A stretch of DNA of 64,000 bases from Marinilactibacillus sp042660675 (GTDB lineage: Bacteria > Bacillota > Bacilli > Lactobacillales > Carnobacteriaceae_A). Below are positions 7,609-15,398 of this stretch, in pieces. Numbering within the stretch: the stretch's first letter is position 1; every line of letters begins with the position of its first letter. Under the pieces are notes generated by a model that was not told the DNA's origin, made no database searches, and saw only the letters and a list, made by a program, of their open reading frames with translations. Made by a program: the position numbers and the translations under genes. The stretch is taken from the NCBI RefSeq assembly GCF_042660675.1, contig NZ_JBHSUL010000033.1, forward strand, positions 1 through 64,000. Reading direction: 5' to 3'.

Positions 7609-9276
7609 TTAGCCTTCCATTAATAATAAATCTGGGTCTGCCAATAATTTTTTCAATTCGTTCATTGCTGCTTGTCCTGTTGCACCATCAATAATACGGT
7701 GATCGAATACAAGTGATAATGGAAGCATTGGAGCCGCTACGATTTCACCTTCAGCATTAACAATTGGTTTCTTGAATGAACGTCCAACACCTAAAATTGC
7801 CACTTCTGGGTGGTTGATGATTGGTGTAAAGAACTGACCGTTTACAGAACCGATATTAGAGATTGAAATTGATCCATCTGCCATATCGCTTCCTTTAAGT
7901 TTTCCTTCTTGTGCTTTAGAAGCTAAATCATTGATTTCGTCAGCGATATCAAATACTGATTTAGTATTCGCATCTGAAACTACTGGTACGTATAGACCTT
8001 GTTCTGTATCAGCAGCGATACCAATGTTAAAGTAGTTTTTGTAAACTACTTCGTCAGTAGTATCATCAATTGATGCATTAAGTGCTGGATATTTTTTCAT
8101 TACTGAAATCAAAGCTTTAACAACATATGGTAAGAACGTTAATTTTGTTCCTCTTTCAGCAGCAATTGCTTTAAATTTCGTACGGTGAGCAATAACTTTA
8201 GAGAAGTCTACTTCGTCAAACAATGCAACTGAAGGAATTGTTAACGTGCTGTTAACCATTGCTTTAGCGATTGCTTTACGAGTTGTACTCATTTTCTCAC
8301 GAGTCTCTTCATCTGAACGTCCAGATTTGAACGGTTTAACATCAGCAGAAACTGATTTAGATGAACCAGAAGATTTAGATGCAGCTGGAGTAGACTGAGT
8401 TGCTTCTTCTTTAGAAGATGAAGTTTCTTCAGTCTTCGCAGCAGCAGTAGATCCACCACCTGACACAAATGTATCGATGTCTTCACGAGTTGTGCGTCCG
8501 CCTTTACCAGTAGCTTCTACAGCACTGATATCAACATCTTTTTCACGAGCATATTGACGAACAGAAGGCATAGCTAGAACACGTTTATCAGGGTTAGATG
8601 TTTTAACGATTTCGCCTGTAGTCGATCCTTCAGCTCCTGCTGGGTCTGTTTTAGCAGTTCCAGCCTCAGTTTTAGAAGTATCTGCTTCTGAAGATTCTTC
8701 AGATCCGTGACCTTCTGCGCTGATTTCAACAATTGGATCTCCAACTGCTGCAACAGTACCTGGTTCTACCAAGAATTTTTTGATAGTTCCGTCAACTGGT
8801 GATGCTAATTCTTCTACTGATTTATCGTTTTGAATTTCAGCGATTGAATCGCCTTCTTCTACTGTGTCTCCTTCAGAAACTAACCAGCTAACGATCTCGC
8901 CTTCTGCCATTCCTTCTCCAACATCTGGAAGTTTGAATGTGAAAGTACCTGTAGATCCATTAGATTCAGTTTTAGCTTCTGCTGGTTTTTCTTCAGCTTT
9001 CTCTTCAGCCGGAGCTGCAGCTTCTGCTGATTCGTGACCTTCAGCGTCTATTTCAACAATTGGATCTCCAACTGCTGCAACAGTACCTGGTTCTACCAAG
9101 AATTTCTTGATTGTTCCATCAACTGGTGATGCTAATTCTTCTACTGATTTATCGTTTTGAATTTCAGCAATTGAGTCGCCTTCTTCTACTGTGTCTCCTT
9201 CAGAAACTAACCAGCTAACGATCTCGCCTTCTGCCATTCCTTCCCCTACATCAGGGAGTTTAAATGTAAAAGCCAT
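7609..9276 (-). CDS. pdhC: Dihydrolipoamide acetyltransferase, E2 of pyruvate dehydrogenase, two lipoyl domains
   Basis: Core acetyltransferase of the pyruvate dehydrogenase complex; swinging lipoyl arms carry acetyl groups from E1 to CoA. From the chosen start (MAFTFKLPDVGEG, box AAGGGA) it has 555 residues: lipoyl domain 1 (about 1-80), an Ala/Glu linker, lipoyl domain 2 (about 110-190), a Ser/Thr-rich linker, the E1/E3-binding domain (about 225-265), another linker, and the catalytic domain with the DHRIIDG active-site motif near the C terminus. Both lipoyl lysines sit in QNDKSVEE. The two lipoyl domains are almost identical in protein and DNA. The longer frame from 9312 lacks a box. Confidence 0.97.
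   Translation of the reverse strand: MAFTFKLPDVGEGMAEGEIVSWLVSEGDTVEEGDSIAEIQNDKSVEELASPVDGTIKKFLVEPGTVAAVGDPIVEIDAEGHESAEAAAPAEEKAEEKPAEAKTESNGSTGTFTFKLPDVGEGMAEGEIVSWLVSEGDTVEEGDSIAEIQNDKSVEELASPVDGTIKKFLVEPGTVAAVGDPIVEISAEGHGSEESSEADTSKTEAGTAKTDPAGAEGSTTGEIVKTSNPDKRVLAMPSVRQYAREKDVDISAVEATGKGGRTTREDIDTFVSGGGSTAAAKTEETSSSKEEATQSTPAASKSSGSSKSVSADVKPFKSGRSDEETREKMSTTRKAIAKAMVNSTLTIPSVALFDEVDFSKVIAHRTKFKAIAAERGTKLTFLPYVVKALISVMKKYPALNASIDDTTDEVVYKNYFNIGIAADTEQGLYVPVVSDANTKSVFDIADEINDLASKAQEGKLKGSDMADGSISISNIGSVNGQFFTPIINHPEVAILGVGRSFKKPIVNAEGEIVAAPMLPLSLVFDHRIIDGATGQAAMNELKKLLADPDLLLMEG
8720..9273 (-). repeat. Tandem lipoyl-domain repeat within pdhC (period 327 bp)
   Basis: Bases 8720-8946 and 9047-9273 are two copies of the lipoyl-domain coding sequence, offset by 327 bp (109 codons). 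By eye they differ at only about a dozen positions over roughly 225 bases, nearly all silent. A divergent linker of about 100 bases lies between them. Confidence 0.9.
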
Positions 9277-9449
9277 TTTTGCGCTCTTCCCTTCTCGTTT
9301 ATGATTATTCAATCATCTGTTTTCTAACTACGTTGATCAATACATACAACAATAGGAAGAAAAACCAATACAGATGCTCGAGATACTGAACTAGTTTTTC
9401 TCCTTTTGTTGATAGATCGATTCTTAAAATACCGATCTTATTGATTTAA

Positions 9450-10427
9450 TTAAAAGTTTACAGCTTCGTTGATTGCTTCAGAAATATCGTCAGCACTTGG
9501 TAACCAAGTGTTTTCAGCTTGACCAAATGGATAGATTGTATCAGGTGCAGATACAAATCCGATTGGTGCTTCAAGTGAAAGTACAGAACGTTGAGATACT
9601 TCAGAAATTACAGTGTTACCCACGCCAGCTTGACGTTGAGCTTCTTGGACCATAACCATACGACCAGTTTTTTCAACTGATGCTACAACTGTTTCGTAAT
9701 CGATTGGTGAAACTGTACGTAAATCGATTACTTCTACAGAAACACCATCTTTTTCAAGGTTTTCGGCAGCTTTAAGAGCTTCACGAACCATGTAACCATA
9801 AGCTACAACAGTAACGTCTGTTCCTTCTTTAGCAACAGCAGCTTTCCCGATTGGTACAGTATACTGTTCTTCAGGTACTTCATCACGGAATGAACGGTAA
9901 AGTTTCATATGCTCAAGGAATACTACAGGATCGTTTTCACGAATAGCTGAAGTTAAAAGTCCTTTTGCATCATAAGGGTTAGAAGGAATAACTACTTTTA
10001 ATCCAGGAGATTGAGCCATTAGTCCTTCAAGTGAATCAGCATGCATTTCAGGAGTGTGTACCCCTCCACCGAATGGAGAACGTACAACTACTGGCATGTT
10101 CATGTTTCCACCCATACGGTAACGTGTACGAGCGATTTGTCCTACAATTGAATCCATTACTTCGAATACGAAACCAAAGAATTGGATTTCCATTACTGGA
10201 CGGAAGCCTTGTACAGCTAAACCGAATGCCATACCACCGATACCTGACTCAGCAAGAGGCGTATCGTTCACTCTATCTTCACCATGTTTGTCGTAAAGAC
10301 CTTGAGTCGCACGGAAAACTCCTCCGTTTTTACCAACATCTTCTCCGAAAATCAAGACTTTTTCATCACGAGCTAATTCTTGATCTAAAGCTTCAGTGAT
10401 TGCTTGAATCATTGTTAGATTCGCCAT
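9450..10427 (-). CDS. pdhB: Pyruvate dehydrogenase E1 component, beta subunit
   Basis: Beta subunit of the thiamine-diphosphate-dependent E1 that decarboxylates pyruvate and acetylates E2. The 325 residues are full length: FGEDVGKNGGVFRATQGL near residue 27 and NDTPLAESGIGGMAFGLA are the conserved cofactor and interface segments, and the C-terminal transketolase domain follows. It starts 2 bases after the pdhA stop, so the two E1 subunits are translationally coupled. A 173-base spacer, unusual for this compact operon, separates it from pdhC. Confidence 0.97.
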   Translation of the reverse strand: MANLTMIQAITEALDQELARDEKVLIFGEDVGKNGGVFRATQGLYDKHGEDRVNDTPLAESGIGGMAFGLAVQGFRPVMEIQFFGFVFEVMDSIVGQIARTRYRMGGNMNMPVVVRSPFGGGVHTPEMHADSLEGLMAQSPGLKVVIPSNPYDAKGLLTSAIRENDPVVFLEHMKLYRSFRDEVPEEQYTVPIGKAAVAKEGTDVTVVAYGYMVREALKAAENLEKDGVSVEVIDLRTVSPIDYETVVASVEKTGRMVMVQEAQRQAGVGNTVISEVSQRSVLSLEAPIGFVSAPDTIYPFGQAENTWLPSADDISEAINEAVNF

Positions 10428-10429
10428 GC

Positions 10430-11536
10430 TTATTTACTCTCCTTTGCTTGGTATTTCTCAATCTGTTCAGTAATGTTTTGACCTGGTGCATCAAACATAC
10501 TTTCTAAGAATTTAGAGATTTTCATTTTTGGAGCTTGATCTGCTTCTTTAGCAGCTTGTTTAACTTCTTCTCTAGTTTTTTCAATCAATTCTTCTTCACG
10601 TTCTTCAGTCCATAGACCTTTTTCAGTTAAGAAGTTACGGAAACGGATCAGTGGATCGCGTTGTTCCCAGTAATCGAATGATTCTTGTTCACGGTAACGA
10701 GTTGGATCATCCCCAGAAGTTGAGTGTGGTCCGAAACGCGAAGTAATTGTTTCAATAAGAACAGGACCATTACCAGCCGCTGCCCAGTCACGTGCTTGTT
10801 TAGAAACAGCGTATACTGCTAACGGATCCATTCCGTCAACTTGGATACCAGGAATACCTGCTGCTGCTGCTTTTTGAGCTAACGCATTTGCTGCAGATTG
10901 TTTCTCACGTGGAGTAGAAATCGCGTAGCCATTGTTTTGAATGTAGAATACTACTGGTGCTTTGTAACGTCCGGCAAAGTTCATACCTTCGTAAACATCA
11001 CCTTGTGAAGAACCACCGTCACCAGTATAAGTGAATGTAACAACATCTTCTTGTCCAGATAGTTTTTGTCCCACTGCATTACCCATTGCCTGGATATATT
11101 GTGCACCAATAATGATTTGAGGTGGGATTGCGTTAAGACCTTCTGGATAATTGTTTCCTTCAACATTTCCTCTTGACCATAGGAATGCTTGTGATAGTGG
11201 TAAGCCGTGTTGAATTAATTGTGGAACATCACGGTAACCTGGATATAACCAATCTTGTTTCTTGAATGCGAAGTGACTTGCTAATTGAGAAGCTTCTTGT
11301 CCCATAGTTGGAGCGTAAAATCCTAAACGTCCTTGACGCGCTAAAGCCATAGAGCGATCGTGTAACACACGTGACCACACCATTCTTTCCATTAATTCTA
11401 CTAACTCGTCATCTGATAAATCAGGCATAATGTCTTCATTTACAACTTTACCATCTTTATCAAGAATCTGAACCATCGGAAACGAAGCTTCAATTGAACT
11501 TAATAGTGCTTCGTAATCAACTGGTTGCTTTGCCAT
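10430..11536 (-). CDS. pdhA: Pyruvate dehydrogenase E1 component, alpha subunit
   Basis: Alpha subunit of E1. The thiamine-diphosphate/Mg motif GDGGSSQGDVYEGMNFAG, ending in QNNGYAIS, lies near residues 170-205, and the phosphorylation-loop-like SRFGPHSTSGDDPTRYR follows. At 368 residues it matches Gram-positive PdhA. An AGAGAGG box stands before the ATG. It heads pdhABCD; a TTGCAA-17-TAAATT promoter lies about 90 bases upstream. With ackA at 38730, this fits acetyl-CoA and acetate formation from pyruvate, though the intermediate phosphotransacetylase is not in the window. Confidence 0.97.
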   Translation of the reverse strand: MAKQPVDYEALLSSIEASFPMVQILDKDGKVVNEDIMPDLSDDELVELMERMVWSRVLHDRSMALARQGRLGFYAPTMGQEASQLASHFAFKKQDWLYPGYRDVPQLIQHGLPLSQAFLWSRGNVEGNNYPEGLNAIPPQIIIGAQYIQAMGNAVGQKLSGQEDVVTFTYTGDGGSSQGDVYEGMNFAGRYKAPVVFYIQNNGYAISTPREKQSAANALAQKAAAAGIPGIQVDGMDPLAVYAVSKQARDWAAAGNGPVLIETITSRFGPHSTSGDDPTRYREQESFDYWEQRDPLIRFRNFLTEKGLWTEEREEELIEKTREEVKQAAKEADQAPKMKISKFLESMFDAPGQNITEQIEKYQAKESK

Positions 11537-11623
11537 AGACTATACATTCCTCTCTTTTAATTAAACTTTTTATTAGTTGAAACAGCTGAAATCAACTGTA
11601 TCATTTTTCTCGATTCCTTATTA

Positions 11624-11652
11624 AATTTACCACGCATCACTCTATATTGCAA
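11624..11652 (-). promoter_or_regulatory. Probable sigma-A promoter of the pdhABCD operon
   Basis: Minus-strand -35 TTGCAA (11652-11647), a 17-base spacer and -10 TAAATT (11629-11624) stand about 90 bases before pdhA. Position and spacing fit; no experimental start is known. Confidence 0.55.
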
Positions 11653-12021
11653 GTCATTAACTCTGAGAATATGTCTAAAAACGTTGATAGAACAAGGTTA
11701 TAAAGACGTTTGTGAAATCAAACACTAGCGGTGTGTTTTTATTCAGCGGCTCTAACCCCCACTAATTAGCGCTATCGATAGTAATACAGTCTTTTAAACT
11801 GTTATATAATATTCCTGGATATTCAAGATGTGTTTTTCAAAAGTTTTAATCGCTTTCAATTGTGATTCTTTTCACTATTTCACCCGATGATTGATTCCTT
11901 GTCTGTCTAATATTTCAACTACTAAAAGGTCTATTGTGACGTGCATTTCTTTAATAAAACTGTTAAAATGGTGTAGCTAACTCTCTGAGTAGAACAATGT
12001 TGAATGAAGGAGTGTATTCAA
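11653..12021. other. Divergent intergenic region between pdhA and def
   Basis: About 370 bases without a gene. On the plus strand an extended -10 (TGTTAAAAT near 11967) could serve def. A half-match to a catabolite-responsive element (CGCTTTCA near 11850) and a weak AACAC...GTGTT hairpin followed by T (about 11720-11740) are present but not convincing. No RNA family is recognised. Confidence 0.4.
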
Positions 12022-12594
12022 TTGATTACAATGAACGATATTATTAGAGAAGGTCACCCTACTTTACGTAAAATTGCAGAAAAAGTAGATTTCCCTTTGT
12101 CAGAAGACATAAAACAGTTAGCTAATGAACTGTTACAGTTTCTGATCAACAGTCAAGACCCTGAAATTGCAGAAGAATATGAATTAAGAGCTGGTGTCGG
12201 TATCGCTGCTCCCCAAGTGAATGTTTCCAGTCAATTGCTAGCTGTTTATTTATCATCAGCTGATGAAGAATCAGATGAACCTGAATTTAGTAGAATCATG
12301 ATCAACCCAAGAATTGTAAGCCACTCAGTTCAACAGACTTGTTTGCCCGATGGCGAAGGTTGTTTATCTGTTGATAGAGAAATCGAAGGTTTTGTACCTA
12401 GACATAAACGTATAACTGTTGAATATGTTGATTTGGATGGCGAAAAACATAAAGAACGTTTAAGAGGCTTACCAGCTATTGTGGTTCAGCACGAAATCGA
12501 TCATTTGAATGGTGTTATGTTCTACGACCGAATTGATCCAGAAAATCCACTTGCTCTTCCAGACGGAATCGACGTCTTAGGATCAGGAGAATAA
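12022..12594 (+). CDS. def: Peptide deformylase
   Basis: Metalloenzyme that removes the formyl group from nascent N termini. All three family motifs are present: GVGIAAPQ, EGCLSV (the Cys metal ligand) and QHEIDHLNG (two His ligands and the catalytic Glu). It is the long type-2 enzyme of Gram-positives. I choose TTG at 12022, giving MITMNDIIREG as in enterococcal homologs, because an AAGGAG box (12007-12012) lies nine bases upstream; the ATG at 12004 is before the box. 190 residues. Monocistronic, converging with the gene at 12673 on a shared terminator. Confidence 0.96.
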   Translation: MITMNDIIREGHPTLRKIAEKVDFPLSEDIKQLANELLQFLINSQDPEIAEEYELRAGVGIAAPQVNVSSQLLAVYLSSADEESDEPEFSRIMINPRIVSHSVQQTCLPDGEGCLSVDREIEGFVPRHKRITVEYVDLDGEKHKERLRGLPAIVVQHEIDHLNGVMFYDRIDPENPLALPDGIDVLGSGE

Positions 12595-12605
12595 ACTGAT
12601 CAAAA

Positions 12606-12675
12606 CAAAAAAGCTGAAAATGATGTTTAACAAAACTTTTGAGTAAAGTTAAACACATCATTTTCAGCTTTTTTA
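12606..12675. terminator. Bidirectional terminator between def and the DUF1576-like gene
   Basis: AAAAAAGCTGAAAATGATG (12606 on) pairs with CATCATTTTCAGCTTTTTT (to 12674), with an inner GTTTAAC/GTTAAAC extension. A-run and T-run flank the stem, so it can stop both convergent transcripts. It overlaps the stop codon of the minus-strand gene. Confidence 0.88.
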
Positions 12676-14010
12676 ATCTTCTTCTGTTCTAATAGATTCT
12701 GCTGGATCGACTGGTTCTCTAATTTCTCTGCGCTGCTCTCTATGGTAATGAACAGCTTCTAATAATGGAATCATTAGCGCCGCTACAAATCCGCCGGCAA
12801 AACCGTTATTGTAAAGGTTGATTCCACCATGAAGATAACTTGTATTACTAACAACCGTTAAATGTAATCCACCAGCAACCATTCCCATAACTAGTCCGTA
12901 GCGACCAGCTATAGGTGCTATTGTTGTTCCAAACAATCCTGCTATGATAACTGAAGTATCACTCATATCGTAATTGTTGAGGTGCCCAATCAATGTAACG
13001 CCCAACAAGATAGGGATAACATTTTTAAGATGTTTACCAAACGCACCAAACCCTACTACAGTCAGAATCCCCCCAATGACTGGCCCGTTTAGTTCGCCTC
13101 CTAAGGATAATACGAATCCCAAAGCGACAAATCCTAATAGAGACATATTAATCAGTGTAAGGTTGAATCCATTCTTTTTTACAAAGTCTGAGGATAATTG
13201 TCCAGAATGCTTCATCATACGACTATACCCATTTAATGACCAAGAATTTAAATAGAGCCCGTACATTAACATGACTGTAAATAATGGGAAAAACAATAGT
13301 GACATCGGCACATTGTTTCCTTTGGAGATTAATGAAATTGGTTCAATTACGACTCCAGTAGCTCTAAGGATTGAAGTGAAAATCGTACCGACTACACCAC
13401 TTGAAAATCCAATATTGTATAAACTAAACCCTTTGGTGAAACCTACAAAATGATGGGCTAATGGCGGCAAAATAAATCCAGCTACAAATCCGGCTGCACT
13501 TCCTAGTAGTAAGCCTAACCCCAAAGGCAAGCCGATATTAAATGTAATTTCATTGACAAGTGGTCCTAGCGCTGTTCCAAACAAAGCAGCTAGTAATGAC
13601 CGTTCGGCAGGTACCTTCGTTACCCAAGCATATGTAAATGCTCCGACGACGATTGGCATAGAGTTATAGAGGTTTTTACCAAAGAATGAGAAAGCTGCAA
13701 CTGTAAATACAGCGGCAATCAGTGAACCGTTAATTTTAGCTTTTGTTATTTTGATCAAAAGTAAAGCATGTAAGGTCAGTATTCCGGAATTAAAAAACGT
13801 TGCCCCCACATTGGCAAGTTCAAAATAGTCAGTGGTTAAATTGGATGCAGTTGTCAGAATAACTGCCTGACCTTTAATAATTTCAAAAGGTGTATTAAAA
13901 ACGAATGATATTAGTACTAGAAATATTCCAAATGATATCAGCATCCAGTATTGACTATTTTGCGTAATTTGACGCGCTGAAGTAGCAACTATTTTATTGT
14001 TTGTTTCCAT
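12673..14010 (-). CDS. Multi-pass membrane protein with internal duplication, DUF1576-like, function unknown
   Basis: Integral membrane protein of 445 residues, with roughly ten to twelve hydrophobic segments and a short charged C-terminal tail. Two halves repeat recognisable motifs: FFGKNLYNSMPIVVGAF versus AFGKHLKNVIPILLGVT, ALFGTALGPL versus GLFGTTIAPI, and FSLYNIGFSSG versus INLYNNGFAGG. This matches my recollection of the DUF1576 family, for which I know no function; the repeat architecture suggests a transporter, as inference only. The start is the ATG at 14010: a GGAG box six bases upstream lies inside the longer frame that begins at 14022. It has its own promoter and a shared terminator. 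Confidence 0.75.
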   Translation of the reverse strand: METNNKIVATSARQITQNSQYWMLISFGIFLVLISFVFNTPFEIIKGQAVILTTASNLTTDYFELANVGATFFNSGILTLHALLLIKITKAKINGSLIAAVFTVAAFSFFGKNLYNSMPIVVGAFTYAWVTKVPAERSLLAALFGTALGPLVNEITFNIGLPLGLGLLLGSAAGFVAGFILPPLAHHFVGFTKGFSLYNIGFSSGVVGTIFTSILRATGVVIEPISLISKGNNVPMSLLFFPLFTVMLMYGLYLNSWSLNGYSRMMKHSGQLSSDFVKKNGFNLTLINMSLLGFVALGFVLSLGGELNGPVIGGILTVVGFGAFGKHLKNVIPILLGVTLIGHLNNYDMSDTSVIIAGLFGTTIAPIAGRYGLVMGMVAGGLHLTVVSNTSYLHGGINLYNNGFAGGFVAALMIPLLEAVHYHREQRREIREPVDPAESIRTEED

Positions 14011-14078
14011 GAACATCTCCATTTCTAAATCAAGTGAAATTTTTGTAAACCGCTTTATTTAATAGAATTGTAAAACTA

Positions 14079-14107
14079 ATTATATCGAATGACTAGACTA
14101 GTTTCAA
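14079..14107 (-). promoter_or_regulatory. Promoter of the DUF1576-like gene
   Basis: Minus-strand -35 TTGAAA (14107-14102), a 17-base spacer and a consensus -10 TATAAT (14084-14079) lie 69 bases before the start at 14010. The spacer contains a CTAGTCTAG repeat that could be an operator, but this is only a possibility. Confidence 0.65.
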
Positions 14108-14206
14108 TCTATTAATTAAAACGCACTAAATCGTACCTGTTTTAGAAAGAATGAATTTTCATGAAACAACTGGATGAAACTTGTTAAAACGAACTTTTGT
14201 TAAATG

Positions 14207-14986
14207 TTAAATCAACTCTAATTCTTTTAAAGCTTTGTAAATTCCGTCATCGTTGTTCGAAGCCGTAACCATATCGGCTACTTCTCTAACAATACTTTCT
14301 CCATTCCCCATAGCTATACCTAGCCCAACATTTGCTATCATTTCATAATCATTGAGTCCATCACCAAAAGCTATAACATCTTCTTTTTCAAACCCTTTTA
14401 AAGCAGCCATTTTTGCGATTGTTTCAAATTTTGAACCATCTGCCGGAAGAATATCCACACCAGATTCGTACCATCTTACAAACCTGAATTCAGGAAACTG
14501 GCCATCTTCATACAGATGACTCTCTTTTTCATTGTAAAAAATCAATGCTTGAGTTAAATCATGATTTTCGTAGAACGATCGATCAGCATCCGGAACTGGG
14601 AAGCCGACATGCTTCATTCCTGAACTGACTTCTTCATTGACCTTTTCACTCCGTCTTTTAAGTTCTTTAGCTGTTTCATAAATCATCTGATGGTCGTGCT
14701 TATCCGCGACTTTAATCAAACGTTCTAAAGCCTGATCATTAAGAGGATTAGAATAAACTTCTTCGTGATGGAAAAAACCAGCAGCACCATTACAAACGAT
14801 ATAATTGGGTACGTTAAGTTCATCAATTAATTCTTTTGCCATTAATGCATTTCTACCGGTTGCAATGGCTACTTCGTGACCATTTTCTTGTAAAGTCCTG
14901 ATTGCCTCTCTAGTACTGTTCAAAATCGTTTTCTCATCTGTTAAAAGCGTACCATCTATATCGAAAAAGATCATTTTTTTAGTCAT
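14207..14986 (-). CDS. Cof-type HAD-superfamily phosphatase
   Basis: Cytoplasmic phosphatase of HAD subfamily IIB, 259 residues. Motif I FFDIDGTLL with the nucleophile Asp is at the N terminus, motif II is the Thr of AIATGRN, and motif IV is FGDGLNDYEM near the C terminus, with a C2B cap between. Such enzymes act on sugar phosphates, flavin or pyridoxal phosphates; the substrate cannot be read from sequence. ATG 14986 is chosen because an AAGGAG box stands just before it; the frame to 15061 adds a basic stretch without family similarity. Confidence 0.88.
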   Translation of the reverse strand: MTKKMIFFDIDGTLLTDEKTILNSTREAIRTLQENGHEVAIATGRNALMAKELIDELNVPNYIVCNGAAGFFHHEEVYSNPLNDQALERLIKVADKHDHQMIYETAKELKRRSEKVNEEVSSGMKHVGFPVPDADRSFYENHDLTQALIFYNEKESHLYEDGQFPEFRFVRWYESGVDILPADGSKFETIAKMAALKGFEKEDVIAFGDGLNDYEMIANVGLGIAMGNGESIVREVADMVTASNNDDGIYKALKELELI

Positions 14987-15174
14987 TGTTCGTCTCCTTA
15001 AGTTCTTAGCTCTATTTGTCTTTACTCTGCTAGTGTAACCCGTGTAATCCATTCCACACAACTAAGAATATTAAAATGAACGATTAGTGATTGTATTAAA
15101 TCAAACCCCCTTGTCGGACTCCGTTTTCATGAATTCGCTTCTTCTATACTTATTGTTTTGAGTATGGTAGAATT

Positions 15175-15279
15175 GTACTAACCGTTGGCTGAAATAGGCC
15201 AACTCATCGGACGGATATTAAAAATGAAAAATGAAAACTCGAGCCATGTCTTGATCGAACTTTACTCAAAGTGGCTTTT
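15175..15279 (+). ncRNA. Candidate structured leader or small RNA upstream of rnjA
   Basis: A -10-like TAGAAT at about 15171 precedes two hairpins. The first is nested (CCG-TTGGC...GCCAA-CTCAT-CGG, about 15182-15215). The second (AGCCA...TGGCT, about 15243-15271) is followed by seven T, as in an intrinsic terminator. It ends about 120 bases before the rnjA start. It matches no riboswitch or leader family I know. It could be an attenuator of rnjA or an independent small RNA. Confidence 0.45.
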
Positions 15280-15398
15280 TTTCATAATATGCAAAAAGAC
15301 TTAGTCAACTTAGTCTTTACTGTATTCGTTTGTTCAAGCTTTTGTTCAAACGTTAAATATACAATCTGATTGAAAACAATATTAAAAGGAGATTTTTG

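Noticed and set aside
11840..11860. Catabolite-responsive element upstream of pdh
   Set aside because: Only the right half (CGCTTTCA) matches; the left half does not, and it is about 190 bases from the predicted promoter.
14050..14066. Catabolite-responsive element before the DUF1576-like gene (AAAGCGGTTTAC)
   Set aside because: The CG core is there, but the two outer positions on each side do not follow the consensus, so it is not better than chance in AT-rich DNA.
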